A DNA stretch of 10,349 nucleotides. Source: JASFRI01 sp050115015. GTDB lineage: Bacteria; Acidobacteriota; Polarisedimenticolia; CBDVAL01. Within the stretch, counting starts at the first letter, position 1. Every line of letters begins with the position of its first letter. The notes under the pieces are model-generated. The model did no database searches, was not told where the DNA came from, and saw only the letters and a program-made list of their open reading frames with translations. Both the position numbers and the translations under genes were made by a program. The stretch covers positions 1 to 10,349 of the forward strand of contig JASFRI010000131.1 of assembly GCA_050115015.1 (NCBI GenBank), in the 5' to 3' direction. Below, in pieces: positions 1 to 5,821 of this stretch.

Positions 1-2
1 GC

Positions 3-50
3 GCGGGCCGGGCGCTGTTCCAGGGGCCGGCCCGGGTACGGCTCCGATGA
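3..50 (+). CDS. possible C-terminal end of an upstream gene (partial)
   Basis: An open frame enters from the left edge and reads AGRALFQGPARVRLR before a TGA at 48-50. That TGA overlaps the ATG of the next gene (47-49) in an ATGA arrangement, which is common between co-transcribed bacterial genes. Thirteen of the fifteen codons end in G or C, but in DNA this GC-rich the neighbouring frame is also open, so codon use decides little. The piece is too short to assign a product. The ATGA overlap is the main support. Confidence 0.3.
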   Translation, partial: AGRALFQGPARVRLR

Positions 51-562
51 TCCGCGACGGGCGGGCAAAGCCGGGAGGGCCGTGGCGAACCGGGCTGATG
101 GCCCTCCTGGCCGTCCTCGGTGCGGGGCCGATCCAGCCGGCGTCCGCCGTCACGGCCTCCGGCCCCATCGCGCGGCTCGCATGGCTCGCCGGCTGCTGGG
201 CCCGCGACGACGGCGACCGGCACTCCGAGGAGCAATGGACGGCACCGCGGGGCGGGACGATGCTGGGCGTCAGCCGCACGATCGTCGGCGATCGCACCGT
301 CGCCTGGGAGCAGCTGAGGATCGAGGAGGAGGACGGGGTTCTCGTGCTGACCGCCGTGCCCTCGGACCAGCAGGAGACTCGCTTCCGGCAGATCGCGCTG
401 GGAGAGGACAGCGTCACGTTCGAGAACCCCGACCACGACTTCCCGCAACGCATCCTCTACCGGCTCCAGCAGGACGGGTCGCTGCTCGGACGGATCGAGG
501 GGACGCGGGACGGCGAGGTCCGCGCCGTCGACTTCCCCATGCAGAGGGTCCGTTGCCCCTGA
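47..562 (+). CDS. secreted DUF6265 family protein
   Basis: This 171-residue protein has a Sec-type N-terminus: Arg/Lys up to about residue 14, a hydrophobic run at 17-28, and a likely cut after ASA at 32-34. The mature part matches the pattern I know for DUF6265: WLAGCW at 46-51, the EEQW segment near 61-64, MLGVSR at 72-77, and the characteristic FENPDHDFPQRI at 125-136, ending in a conserved Cys at 170. DUF6265 domains are small and have no assigned biochemical role; a ligand-binding shape is sometimes supposed but is not shown here. The ATG at 47 gives the best signal peptide; the inner ATG at 98 would lose its charged end. No strong ribosome site precedes it, which fits coupling to an upstream gene through the ATGA overlap. 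The next gene starts 25 bases after its stop. Confidence 0.82.
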   Translation: MIRDGRAKPGGPWRTGLMALLAVLGAGPIQPASAVTASGPIARLAWLAGCWARDDGDRHSEEQWTAPRGGTMLGVSRTIVGDRTVAWEQLRIEEEDGVLVLTAVPSDQQETRFRQIALGEDSVTFENPDHDFPQRILYRLQQDGSLLGRIEGTRDGEVRAVDFPMQRVRCP

Positions 563-577
563 GCCCGACACCGTGGT

Positions 578-582
578 GGGAG
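578..582 (+). promoter_or_regulatory. ribosome binding site GGGAG for the METTL7-like gene
   Basis: GGGAG lies five bases before a GTG at 588. Two other in-frame GTG codons, at 573 and 576, lie before or within this site, so the spacing favours 588 as the true start. Confidence 0.5.
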
Positions 583-587
583 CCCGG

Positions 588-1205
588 GTGAAGCTGCTCG
601 AGCGCCGTCTCTTCCCCTGGATGATGGACCATGCGCTGGCACGGGAGAAGGTCTCCCGGATCCGCCGCGTGGTCCTCCGCGAGGCGGTCGGGGACGTCCT
701 GGAGATCGGCTTCGGGACCGGCCTGAACCTCACCCACTATCCGGAGGGCGTGACCCGGCTCACCGCCGTCGACATCAACCCCGGGATGAACCGGCGCGCC
801 CTGCGGCGGATCGCGGCCGGCGGCATCGCCGTCGACCACCGGATCGCCGACGCCGCCCGCCTGCCCCTGGCCACGGGCTCCTTCAACACGGTGGTCAGCA
901 CCTGGACGCTGTGCAGCGTCGCGGACCTCGACGCGGTCCTGCGGGAGGTGCGCCGGGTCCTGCGACCCGGCGGTCGCCTGCTGTTCGTGGAGCACGGACT
1001 GAGCCGCGAGCCGGCGGTGCAGCGCTGGCAGCAGAGGCTGAACGGGCTGCAGCGATGGATCGGGGCCGGCTGCAACCTCAACCGTGATTTCCGGGAGTGC
1101 GTCCCCGCGGGGGGCTTCCGGCTACAGCACCTGCGGGAGTTCTACATGGACGACGATCCCCGCACCCACGGCTACACGTATCAGGGCGTGGCGCGACGTA
1201 TCTAG
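588..1205 (+). CDS. class I SAM-dependent methyltransferase, METTL7/TMT1-like
   Basis: Counting from GTG 588, this 205-residue protein has a full class I methyltransferase core. Motif I VLEIGFGTG is at 37-45, an acidic residue that should bind the SAM ribose is in AVDINPGM near 62, DAARLP is near 88-93, and VLRPGGRLLFVEH is near 124-136. The part after VEH, with WQQRL, GCNLNRDF and a closing HGYTYQGVARR, resembles the C-terminal layout of animal METTL7 (TMT1) proteins, which methylate thiols; bacterial relatives are usually annotated only as methyltransferases. I infer a small-molecule or lipid substrate. There is no signal peptide or clear membrane segment. A start at GTG 573 would add five residues. 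The gene follows the DUF6265 gene closely, probably in one transcript. Its TAG stop overlaps the stop of the opposing SRPBCC gene. Confidence 0.85.
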   Translation: MKLLERRLFPWMMDHALAREKVSRIRRVVLREAVGDVLEIGFGTGLNLTHYPEGVTRLTAVDINPGMNRRALRRIAAGGIAVDHRIADAARLPLATGSFNTVVSTWTLCSVADLDAVLREVRRVLRPGGRLLFVEHGLSREPAVQRWQQRLNGLQRWIGAGCNLNRDFRECVPAGGFRLQHLREFYMDDDPRTHGYTYQGVARRI

Positions 1206-1633
1206 GCGTCCCGTGAGAGGTGATCCGCCAGCGATTCGAGGTCTCCCACACAGGTCCGGCGCAGGGGACCCGCCATCATCCTCCCGAGCATGCCGTCCGC
1301 GATGCGTACGTACAGGGTGACCCGGGCACCGCTCTCCACCGGATGGATGTCGTAGCGGAACAGGATCTCCCCCGACCCCACCGCACCGTCGGCGCGGATC
1401 TCCAGATGTCCGGGAGGATCGCAGGCGGTGACCTCGAACCGGTCGGTCACCTCCATGCCGAGCAGGTGACGGGTGGCACGCCAGGCGGTGCCCACATCGA
1501 AGCTGGGACCGGCCAGCCGTTCGAAGCCGACGAAGCCCGGCATCCACTCCGCGGCCCCGCCCAGATCGGCGAGCGCTCGAAACACACGGTCCGGGGAACC
1601 GGCGAAGGACTGCTCGATGGAGAAGTCGAGCAC
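1202..1633 (-). CDS. SRPBCC (START/Bet v 1-like) family protein
   Basis: This 143-residue protein begins LDFSIEQSFAGSPDRVFRAL, the usual first strand and helix of polyketide-cyclase/START-type SRPBCC domains. It continues with W30-MPGF, a run of alternating strands (WRATRHLLGMEVTDRFEV, GEILFRYDIHPVESGARVTLYVR) and a long C-terminal helix from about 114 to 141. The length is typical for a single domain. Such proteins bind hydrophobic ligands in a central cavity; some are enzymes, others carriers. I chose the GTG at 1633 because it lies one base after the DUF885 stop. The same frame is open upstream to 1720, but that part is low-complexity Ser/Pro sequence inside the peptidase gene. Translation is probably coupled to the peptidase. 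It is cytoplasmic, with no signal peptide. No catalytic residues can be named. Confidence 0.82.
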   Translation of the reverse strand: MLDFSIEQSFAGSPDRVFRALADLGGAAEWMPGFVGFERLAGPSFDVGTAWRATRHLLGMEVTDRFEVTACDPPGHLEIRADGAVGSGEILFRYDIHPVESGARVTLYVRIADGMLGRMMAGPLRRTCVGDLESLADHLSRDA

Positions 1634-1634
1634 C

Positions 1635-3443
1635 CTATGCGCCCCGCTCCGCGATCCAGTCGTCGACGACCCGCTCCAGGAGGGTGAGCGGCAAGGCGCC
1701 GCTGGTGAGGACGACGTCATGGAACTCCCGGATGTCGAAGTCCGCCCCCAGGGCCTCCCGGGCCCGCTCGCGGAGTTCCACGATCTTCACGTAGCCGACC
1801 ATGTAGGCGCATGCCTGTCCGGGCCAGACGATGTAGCGCTCCACCTCGGCCACGACGTCCCCCTCGGGCATGCCGGTGCTGGCGAGCATGAAATCGATGG
1901 CCTGCTGCCGGGTCCAGCGCTTCGCGTGGATGCCGGTGTCCACGACGAGCCGGGTGGCGCGGAACGCCAGGGAGGTGAGGTAGCCCAGCCGATCGAGGGG
2001 GTCGTCCTCGAACCCCGCCTCCGCCGCGACGGTCTCCGCGTACAGCGCCCAGCCCTCGGTGTAGGCCGTGAAGGGGATGATCCGCCGGAAAAAGGGCAGG
2101 TCCGTCAGGCCCTGGGCCACGGCGATCTGGAAGTGATGCCCGGGGATGGCCTCGTGATAGGCCAGCGTGCGCATCCCGAACCTCGGGATCTCCGCGACGC
2201 TGCGGAGGTTGACGAAGAAGGTCCCGGGCCTGGAGCCGTCCATCGGCGGAGACTGGTAGTAGGCCCCGGGCGCCTTCTCCTGCATGAAGTCGGGGACCGG
2301 CTCGACGGTCACGCCCACGGCGGGACGCACGTCGAACAGCGGGTCCAGCCCGGCATCGATCTCGTCGATGATCACCTGGTAGTCTCGCAGGAGCGCCGCC
2401 CTGCCCTCGTCGGTGTCGGGATAGAGGTTCTCCGCATTCAGGCGCCGCATGCTCGCGGCGAGGTCGGCGGTGGGCAGGCCGAGGGAGGCCAGGATCTCCC
2501 GCATCTCCGCGTGGATCCACTCGAGCTGGCGCAGCCCGAGCTCGTGGATCTCCTCGGCGGTGAGGTCCGTGGTCGTGCTGCTGCGCAGCCGGTACGCGTA
2601 GAACTCATCCCCGTCGGGCAGCTTCCAGACACCGTCGTCGCTGGTCGCGATCGCCTCCAGGTCCGTGTAATAGTCGATGAGCCTTCCGTAGGCCGGATAG
2701 ACGATGCCGTCGATGGCGCTGCGGAGCCGGTCGAGAAGCTCCTGCTTGCGCGGATCCTCCACCCCCTCGAGGGAATCGAGCGCCTCCTGGAAGTGCACGT
2801 AGAGCTGGTGCTCCTCGGCCGGAACCGCCCGGAAGGCCTCCATGTCCCGAAGCACCGCCGTGATCACGAAGCGCGGCGGGATGATCCCCATCTCCTCGCG
2901 ATGGCGCAGGTCGCCCAGGATGGCATCGAAGAAGGGACCGAATTCCTCCACCCGGATCACGTAGTCCTCGGCGCCGGCGAGATCGTCGATCCGGTGGATG
3001 GTGATCATGAAGCTCGGCAGACTGTTGTGGACCCCGCCGGTCTGGTTCAGCGGGTAGCCGTGGAACTGGAATCGATTGCCGGCCTGCGCGTCCGCCAGGA
3101 ACCACTCCAGCACGTCCCGGGACAGGCGCTCCGACGAGCTCATGCCGGAGACGTCGTACGACCGCAGGATCTCGAGGTTCCGGTCGACGCGCTCCGCCTC
3201 CCGTAGCTGGAACGCCACCGACGGGTCGTCGAGGTCGTCGTTGTGGAAGTCGAGCCCCATCGGCTCCAGGATGCGCATCTGGCTGAGGAGCATCGGGTGG
3301 TCCAGGGCGTACTCGAGGAACACCCGGGCGTAGAAGTGGTCGATGGACCAGGGCGTGAACCAGAGGGTGGGGATCAGGAACACGGCCGCGGCCAGGAACA
3401 GCACGCCGCCGCCGATCAGCAGGAACTTCCACCAGCGCCGCAT
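1635..3443 (-). CDS. membrane-anchored DUF885 family metallopeptidase
   Basis: This 602-residue protein begins MRRWWKF and then has a hydrophobic segment at about 7-26, so it is most likely an N-terminally anchored protein facing the periplasm. The long helical body is that of DUF885. The diagnostic zinc motif HEAIPGHH is at 430-437, with its two zinc-type histidines and the acidic E431. The family is annotated as putative peptidases related to gluzincin-type metalloenzymes; a few members are known to cleave peptides, but the substrate here is unknown. The length is usual for the family. The start is well supported: GGAGG at 3451-3455 stands seven bases before ATG 3443. A promoter-like pair lies at 3489-3517. 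The SRPBCC gene starts one base after its TAG, so the two form a coupled unit. I see no damage or missing motif. Confidence 0.9.
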   Translation of the reverse strand: MRRWWKFLLIGGGVLFLAAAVFLIPTLWFTPWSIDHFYARVFLEYALDHPMLLSQMRILEPMGLDFHNDDLDDPSVAFQLREAERVDRNLEILRSYDVSGMSSSERLSRDVLEWFLADAQAGNRFQFHGYPLNQTGGVHNSLPSFMITIHRIDDLAGAEDYVIRVEEFGPFFDAILGDLRHREEMGIIPPRFVITAVLRDMEAFRAVPAEEHQLYVHFQEALDSLEGVEDPRKQELLDRLRSAIDGIVYPAYGRLIDYYTDLEAIATSDDGVWKLPDGDEFYAYRLRSSTTTDLTAEEIHELGLRQLEWIHAEMREILASLGLPTADLAASMRRLNAENLYPDTDEGRAALLRDYQVIIDEIDAGLDPLFDVRPAVGVTVEPVPDFMQEKAPGAYYQSPPMDGSRPGTFFVNLRSVAEIPRFGMRTLAYHEAIPGHHFQIAVAQGLTDLPFFRRIIPFTAYTEGWALYAETVAAEAGFEDDPLDRLGYLTSLAFRATRLVVDTGIHAKRWTRQQAIDFMLASTGMPEGDVVAEVERYIVWPGQACAYMVGYVKIVELRERAREALGADFDIREFHDVVLTSGALPLTLLERVVDDWIAERGA

Positions 3444-3488
3444 GGGCGGGCCTCCGTCCTCGAGGAAACGAAACGGGGTACGGGACCG

Positions 3489-3517
3489 ATTCTGGCATCC
3501 GCCGGCGCGGGGTGCAA
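3489..3517 (-). promoter_or_regulatory. candidate sigma70-type promoter for the DUF885-SRPBCC unit
   Basis: On the minus strand TTGCAC (3517-3512) and CAGAAT (3494-3489) are separated by exactly 17 bases, with a TGC directly before the -10 box (extended -10 form). The expected start of transcription falls near 3482, about 40 bases before the ATG. The -35 box matches the consensus at only three of six positions, so the extended -10 carries most of the weight. The site lies just after the cytochrome stop at 3525. Confidence 0.4.
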
Positions 3518-3524
3518 CGGGGGC

Positions 3525-4316
3525 TCAGTCGACGCCGCCGTGTTCCCCGAGCCACACGGTGTAGGCCCAGAGGTCGTCGAGATCCCCGTCGCTGAAGTCC
3601 GGATACCAGGGCATCTTGATGCGCTGCCGGTCGGCGAAGTGGGCCGCGACACGGCTGCGGGCCAGACGGTCGATCCATCCGTCACGGACCCAGGCGTCGA
3701 ACTCGGACCGGTCCCGGACCAGGTCCTCGAAGGCGGGACCGTACCAGCCGGGGATGAAGCCGGCCAGCGAACCGGGGTTCGGGACCCCTCCGGAGGCGCC
3801 GGGCCCATGGCAGGAGAAGCAGTGCCAGGTCCGCGCCAGACGGTAGCCGCGATCCGCGGCGGTGCCCTTCTCGGGCCGGCTCATCCCGGAGAGCACCTGG
3901 AACGCCGCGACCAGATCGTCGAGATCGCTCCCCCCCAGCACGTCCCGGTAGGCGGGCATCTGGACGGCGGCCTTCTCCCGCTCCGCCTGCGCGGAGACGC
4001 TCCCGGCCCGCGCGCGGCTCACGCCGTCGAGGATGAACTCGCGGATCTCCTCGTCGTTCTCGACGTACATCATCCAGACGCCCCCGCCCCAGGATGGCAC
4101 GCCTCCCTCGGGGAGGCCGGGGTCGGGGATGCCCTCGAGCCCGCCGGGGCCATGGCAGGTGAGGCAGCCGAGCTCGCGGGCGCGCGCCACGCCACGGCGG
4201 ACGGGGTTGGCGTCCCGGACGGACCAGTACGCACGCAGGCCCGCGGGGGCGGCGAGGATCGCGGCCGCCGCGAGGACCGCGGCGATCAGCAGGGAGACGA
4301 GGAGCTTGCGCGACAT
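3525..4316 (-). CDS. exported di-heme cytochrome c
   Basis: This 263-residue protein has an N-terminal hydrophobic stretch after MSRKLL (about 5-25) that serves as signal or anchor. Two cytochrome c domains follow. The first has CLTCH at 51-55 and a likely axial Met in QMPAY at 120; the second has CFSCH at 166-170 and KMPWY with Met at 235. Each CxxCH binds one heme covalently. The two halves share the GPG-G-PNPG/PDPG and S/G-DLDDL patterns, which suggests internal duplication. Its role is inferred to be electron transfer in the periplasm; no oxidase or dehydrogenase partner is seen nearby. ATG 4316 was chosen because it gives a clean signal sequence, although its ribosome site is poor. A GTG at 4346 would add ten residues but lies inside a hairpin with no spacing to the GGAGG beside it. 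Confidence 0.88.
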   Translation of the reverse strand: MSRKLLVSLLIAAVLAAAAILAAPAGLRAYWSVRDANPVRRGVARARELGCLTCHGPGGLEGIPDPGLPEGGVPSWGGGVWMMYVENDEEIREFILDGVSRARAGSVSAQAEREKAAVQMPAYRDVLGGSDLDDLVAAFQVLSGMSRPEKGTAADRGYRLARTWHCFSCHGPGASGGVPNPGSLAGFIPGWYGPAFEDLVRDRSEFDAWVRDGWIDRLARSRVAAHFADRQRIKMPWYPDFSDGDLDDLWAYTVWLGEHGGVD

Positions 4317-4330
4317 CCTGGATGGAGAAA

Positions 4331-4372
4331 GGGGCCAGGTCTGCACCTCCGGCGAGAGGAGGACCTGGCCCC
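4331..4372 (-). terminator. strong hairpin, terminator-like, after the Cys/His protein gene
   Basis: GGGGCCAGGTC (4331-4341) and GACCTGGCCCC (4362-4372) are perfect 11-base inverted arms around a 20-base loop. CCTC and GAGG inside the loop can pair further. In minus-strand reading the stem ends in CCCC followed by TTTCT, a short T tract only, so termination is plausible but imperfect. It sits 26 bases after the stop of the gene ending at 4399 and 14 bases before the cytochrome ATG, so it could also attenuate read-through into the cytochrome gene or shape its leader. Confidence 0.6.
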
Positions 4373-4398
4373 GATGGACTTCCGGGACGCGACCCGGA

Positions 4399-4767
4399 TC
4401 AGAGGGCCTTCACCTCGTGGACGGTGAGGCCCTTGATGCCCGCCTTGTCGGCCACGGGGCCGGAGACCTGGACCATCTTGCCGGCCAGCCCCTTCGCCTC
4501 GTCGTAGGCGGCCGCATCGCCATGATCCGCGAACAGCACGTAGACGGTGCCGTCCTCGGCCTTCAGGCCCATCGGCTGCCCGCTCTTGAGGCACTTCACG
4601 GCGCAGCCGGCGTGATCGGCGCCCTCGCCGTTGTGGGCCACGTAGCAGGCCAGGTCCAGCACCTCGCCCTTGACCGTCACATCCGCACCGTCGTCGGCCA
4701 CGGCTGCCATCGGCAGCAACGCCATCGCGACCACGGATACCATCGCCATCATCCTTCGCAGCTTCAT
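4399..4767 (-). CDS. small exported protein with conserved-looking Cys/His cluster, function unknown
   Basis: This 122-residue protein starts MKLRRMM and has a clear signal peptide with a likely cut after AVA at 22-24. The mature chain of about 98 residues opens with VTVKGEVLDLACYVAH and then DHAGCAVKC, putting Cys41, His45, His52, Cys55 and Cys59 within 19 residues. GQPMGL, GTVYVLFADHGDA, LAGKMVQVSG and GLTVHEV follow. The spacing of strands recalls a small OB-like barrel, and the Cys/His set could bind a metal or form disulfides; both are inference. I recall similar exported hypothetical proteins but no assigned function. The start is firm: AGGAGG at 4775-4780 is seven bases before ATG 4767. 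The di-heme cytochrome lies downstream on the same strand past a strong hairpin. Confidence 0.8.
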   Translation of the reverse strand: MKLRRMMAMVSVVAMALLPMAAVADDGADVTVKGEVLDLACYVAHNGEGADHAGCAVKCLKSGQPMGLKAEDGTVYVLFADHGDAAAYDEAKGLAGKMVQVSGPVADKAGIKGLTVHEVKAL

Positions 4768-4774
4768 GCTCGAT

Positions 4775-4780
4775 CCTCCT
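4775..4780 (-). promoter_or_regulatory. ribosome binding site AGGAGG deciding the start at 4767
   Basis: A full-consensus AGGAGG stands seven bases before ATG 4767. It rules out the longer in-frame start at 4809, which would also bury the signal peptide behind 14 extra residues. Confidence 0.75.
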
Positions 4781-4883
4781 GGGAACGCCGGGTGTCTCCG
4801 GCCGATCATCAGACCTCGGTTCTGGGCCCCGCCCGACCGTCCCGGTCATCGGCCCCGGGCGCGGTGCGGGCGGCGGGAGACCT

Positions 4884-5013
4884 TGAAGGCAACCCGCGTG
4901 CCAGGTGGAACTGCCTTCAGAACAGCAACTTGGGGTTGGTGCGCTGTCCCGCCTGCCACACCGGCTGTTGGAAATGAGGCAGGGCTGGCCACGGAAGAGG
5001 ACGGTTCAGCCCT
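4884..5013. other. intergenic stretch with several inverted repeats
   Basis: The gap between the exported methyltransferase (stop at 5006) and the Cys/His protein (start at 4767) is 238 bases. From 4884 it has lower GC than its surroundings and several inverted repeats. TGAAGGCA (4884-4891) pairs with TGCCTTCA (4912-4919), eight of eight. AACAGC (4921-4926) pairs with GCTGTT (4964-4969). AGGGCTG (4981-4987) pairs with CAGCCCT (5007-5013), which spans the methyltransferase stop codon. None is followed by a T tract on the minus strand. I find no tRNA features. The stretch 4810-4883 shows nothing I can name. A transcript end, a structured leader or a small RNA would all fit. Confidence 0.35.
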
Positions 5014-5743
5014 CCGGCGAGAAGACGAGGAAGTACTGGTACGGGAGGAACGTCTCCTCCCGATCGAGCCGGAATCCCGCCTCCCGGAACTCCCCGACGA
5101 CCTCCTCCACCGACATCTTGTGCTCCACCGGCGGCCCGACCGGGAGCTCGCGCTTCTGGAAGTCGACGATGACGACCTGGCCGCCCGGGGCGAGGGAGTC
5201 CCGCAGGCGCCGCAGGTAGTCGACACGATCGTGGATGTGGTGGTAGGTGTCCACCACCAGGATGCGGTCGACGACGCCGGCCGGCAGATGCGGGTCGTCG
5301 GGGTCGGCCTGGATCGGCTCCACGCCGGGAACGCCCTCCGCCATCGCCCGCTCTCCGAGGTACTGCACCATCTCGGGCTCGAGGTCCACGGCAAGGACCC
5401 GCCCGCCCGGGGCCACCGTCCGGGCGAGCGGGATCGTGAAGTACCCCGTGCCCGCGCCGAGATCGGCAACGACGGAGCCGGCCCCGACGCGCAGGGCGGC
5501 GACCACCTCGTCCGGCTTCTGCCACTCGTCCCGGGCGGGGTCGTCGAAGACCTGCTTCCACCGGTCGACGTCCGCGAAGGAGTGGTCGACGGCTCCCTCG
5601 TGGGCGTGGGAGCCCGCGTGGGGGCGGGTCTGGGGTTGCGTTTGCGGCTGCGTCTGGGGCTGTGTCTGCGACCCTCGGGCCACCGAGGGGGTGAGGGCGA
5701 GGGCCAGCACCAGGGCGGACACGGCGTGGGAATGGCGGCTCAT
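5006..5743 (-). CDS. exported class I SAM-methyltransferase-like protein
   Basis: This 245-residue protein has a signal peptide (hydrophobic at 7-20, likely cut near VARG at 21-24). A low-complexity QTQP repeat follows at 26-41, then a His-rich stretch HAGSHAHEG at 42-50. The methyltransferase core begins after RDEWQKPDEVV (71-81): motif I VADLGAGTGYF at 92-102, the acidic residue in AVDLEPEM at 120, VVDTYHHIHD at 163-172, LAPGGQVVIVDF at 185-195 and a closing EAGF...FLVFSPEG. All SAM-binding features look intact. Export is odd because SAM is a cytoplasmic cofactor; signal-bearing relatives do occur and are annotated only as methyltransferases. The substrate is unknown. The start is supported by GGAGG at 5749-5753, five bases before ATG 5743, and a good promoter just upstream. 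It seems to be a single-gene unit. Confidence 0.85.
   Translation of the reverse strand: MSRHSHAVSALVLALALTPSVARGSQTQPQTQPQTQPQTRPHAGSHAHEGAVDHSFADVDRWKQVFDDPARDEWQKPDEVVAALRVGAGSVVADLGAGTGYFTIPLARTVAPGGRVLAVDLEPEMVQYLGERAMAEGVPGVEPIQADPDDPHLPAGVVDRILVVDTYHHIHDRVDYLRRLRDSLAPGGQVVIVDFQKRELPVGPPVEHKMSVEEVVGEFREAGFRLDREETFLPYQYFLVFSPEG
5615..5675 (-). repeat. degenerate 12-base repeat encoding QTQP units
   Basis: The segment coding for residues about 25-41 of the exported methyltransferase has roughly four QTQP units, the last reading QTRP. The codons differ between units (CAG/CAA, ACA/ACG/ACC, CCC/CCG), so the repeat is kept at protein level and is not a fresh DNA duplication. It forms a Gln/Pro-rich spacer between signal peptide and catalytic domain. 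The boundaries are approximate. Confidence 0.7.
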
Positions 5744-5762
5744 GGGTTCCTCCGGGACACGC

Positions 5763-5791
5763 AGTATCCCCCTGCCGGAGGCCGGCGTCAA
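5763..5791 (-). promoter_or_regulatory. sigma70-type promoter for the exported methyltransferase gene
   Basis: On the minus strand TTGACG (5791-5786, five of six consensus bases) and GATACT (5768-5763, four of six) are 17 bases apart. Transcription should start near 5756, giving a leader of about a dozen bases that still contains the GGAGG ribosome site. This is the best promoter match I found in the window. It implies the gene is transcribed separately from the stress-protein gene that ends at 5822. Confidence 0.55.
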
Positions 5792-5821
5792 ACCGGGGCC
5801 TCCCGCGGAGCCTCCAGGCGG

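Noticed and set aside
1634..1720. Longer start of the SRPBCC gene at 1720
   Set aside because: The added residues are Ser/Arg/Pro-rich and lie within the peptidase coding region. The family fold begins at the GTG-initiated LDFSIEQ.
1473..3206. 577-codon open frame on the plus strand, antisense to the DUF885 gene
   Set aside because: Its translation is rich in Gly, Arg, Val and Asp with no recognisable domain. The minus-strand frame has a signal anchor, a zinc motif and a good ribosome site. High GC keeps antisense frames open.
4810..5005. A tRNA or riboswitch in the spacer
   Set aside because: I could find no T-loop GTTCGA-type element, no cloverleaf arms in the right order and no known riboswitch core.
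5744..5821. Rho-independent terminator between the stress protein and methyltransferase genes
   Set aside because: GGAGGC/GCCTCC-type repeats occur, but no stable stem is followed by a T run on the minus strand.
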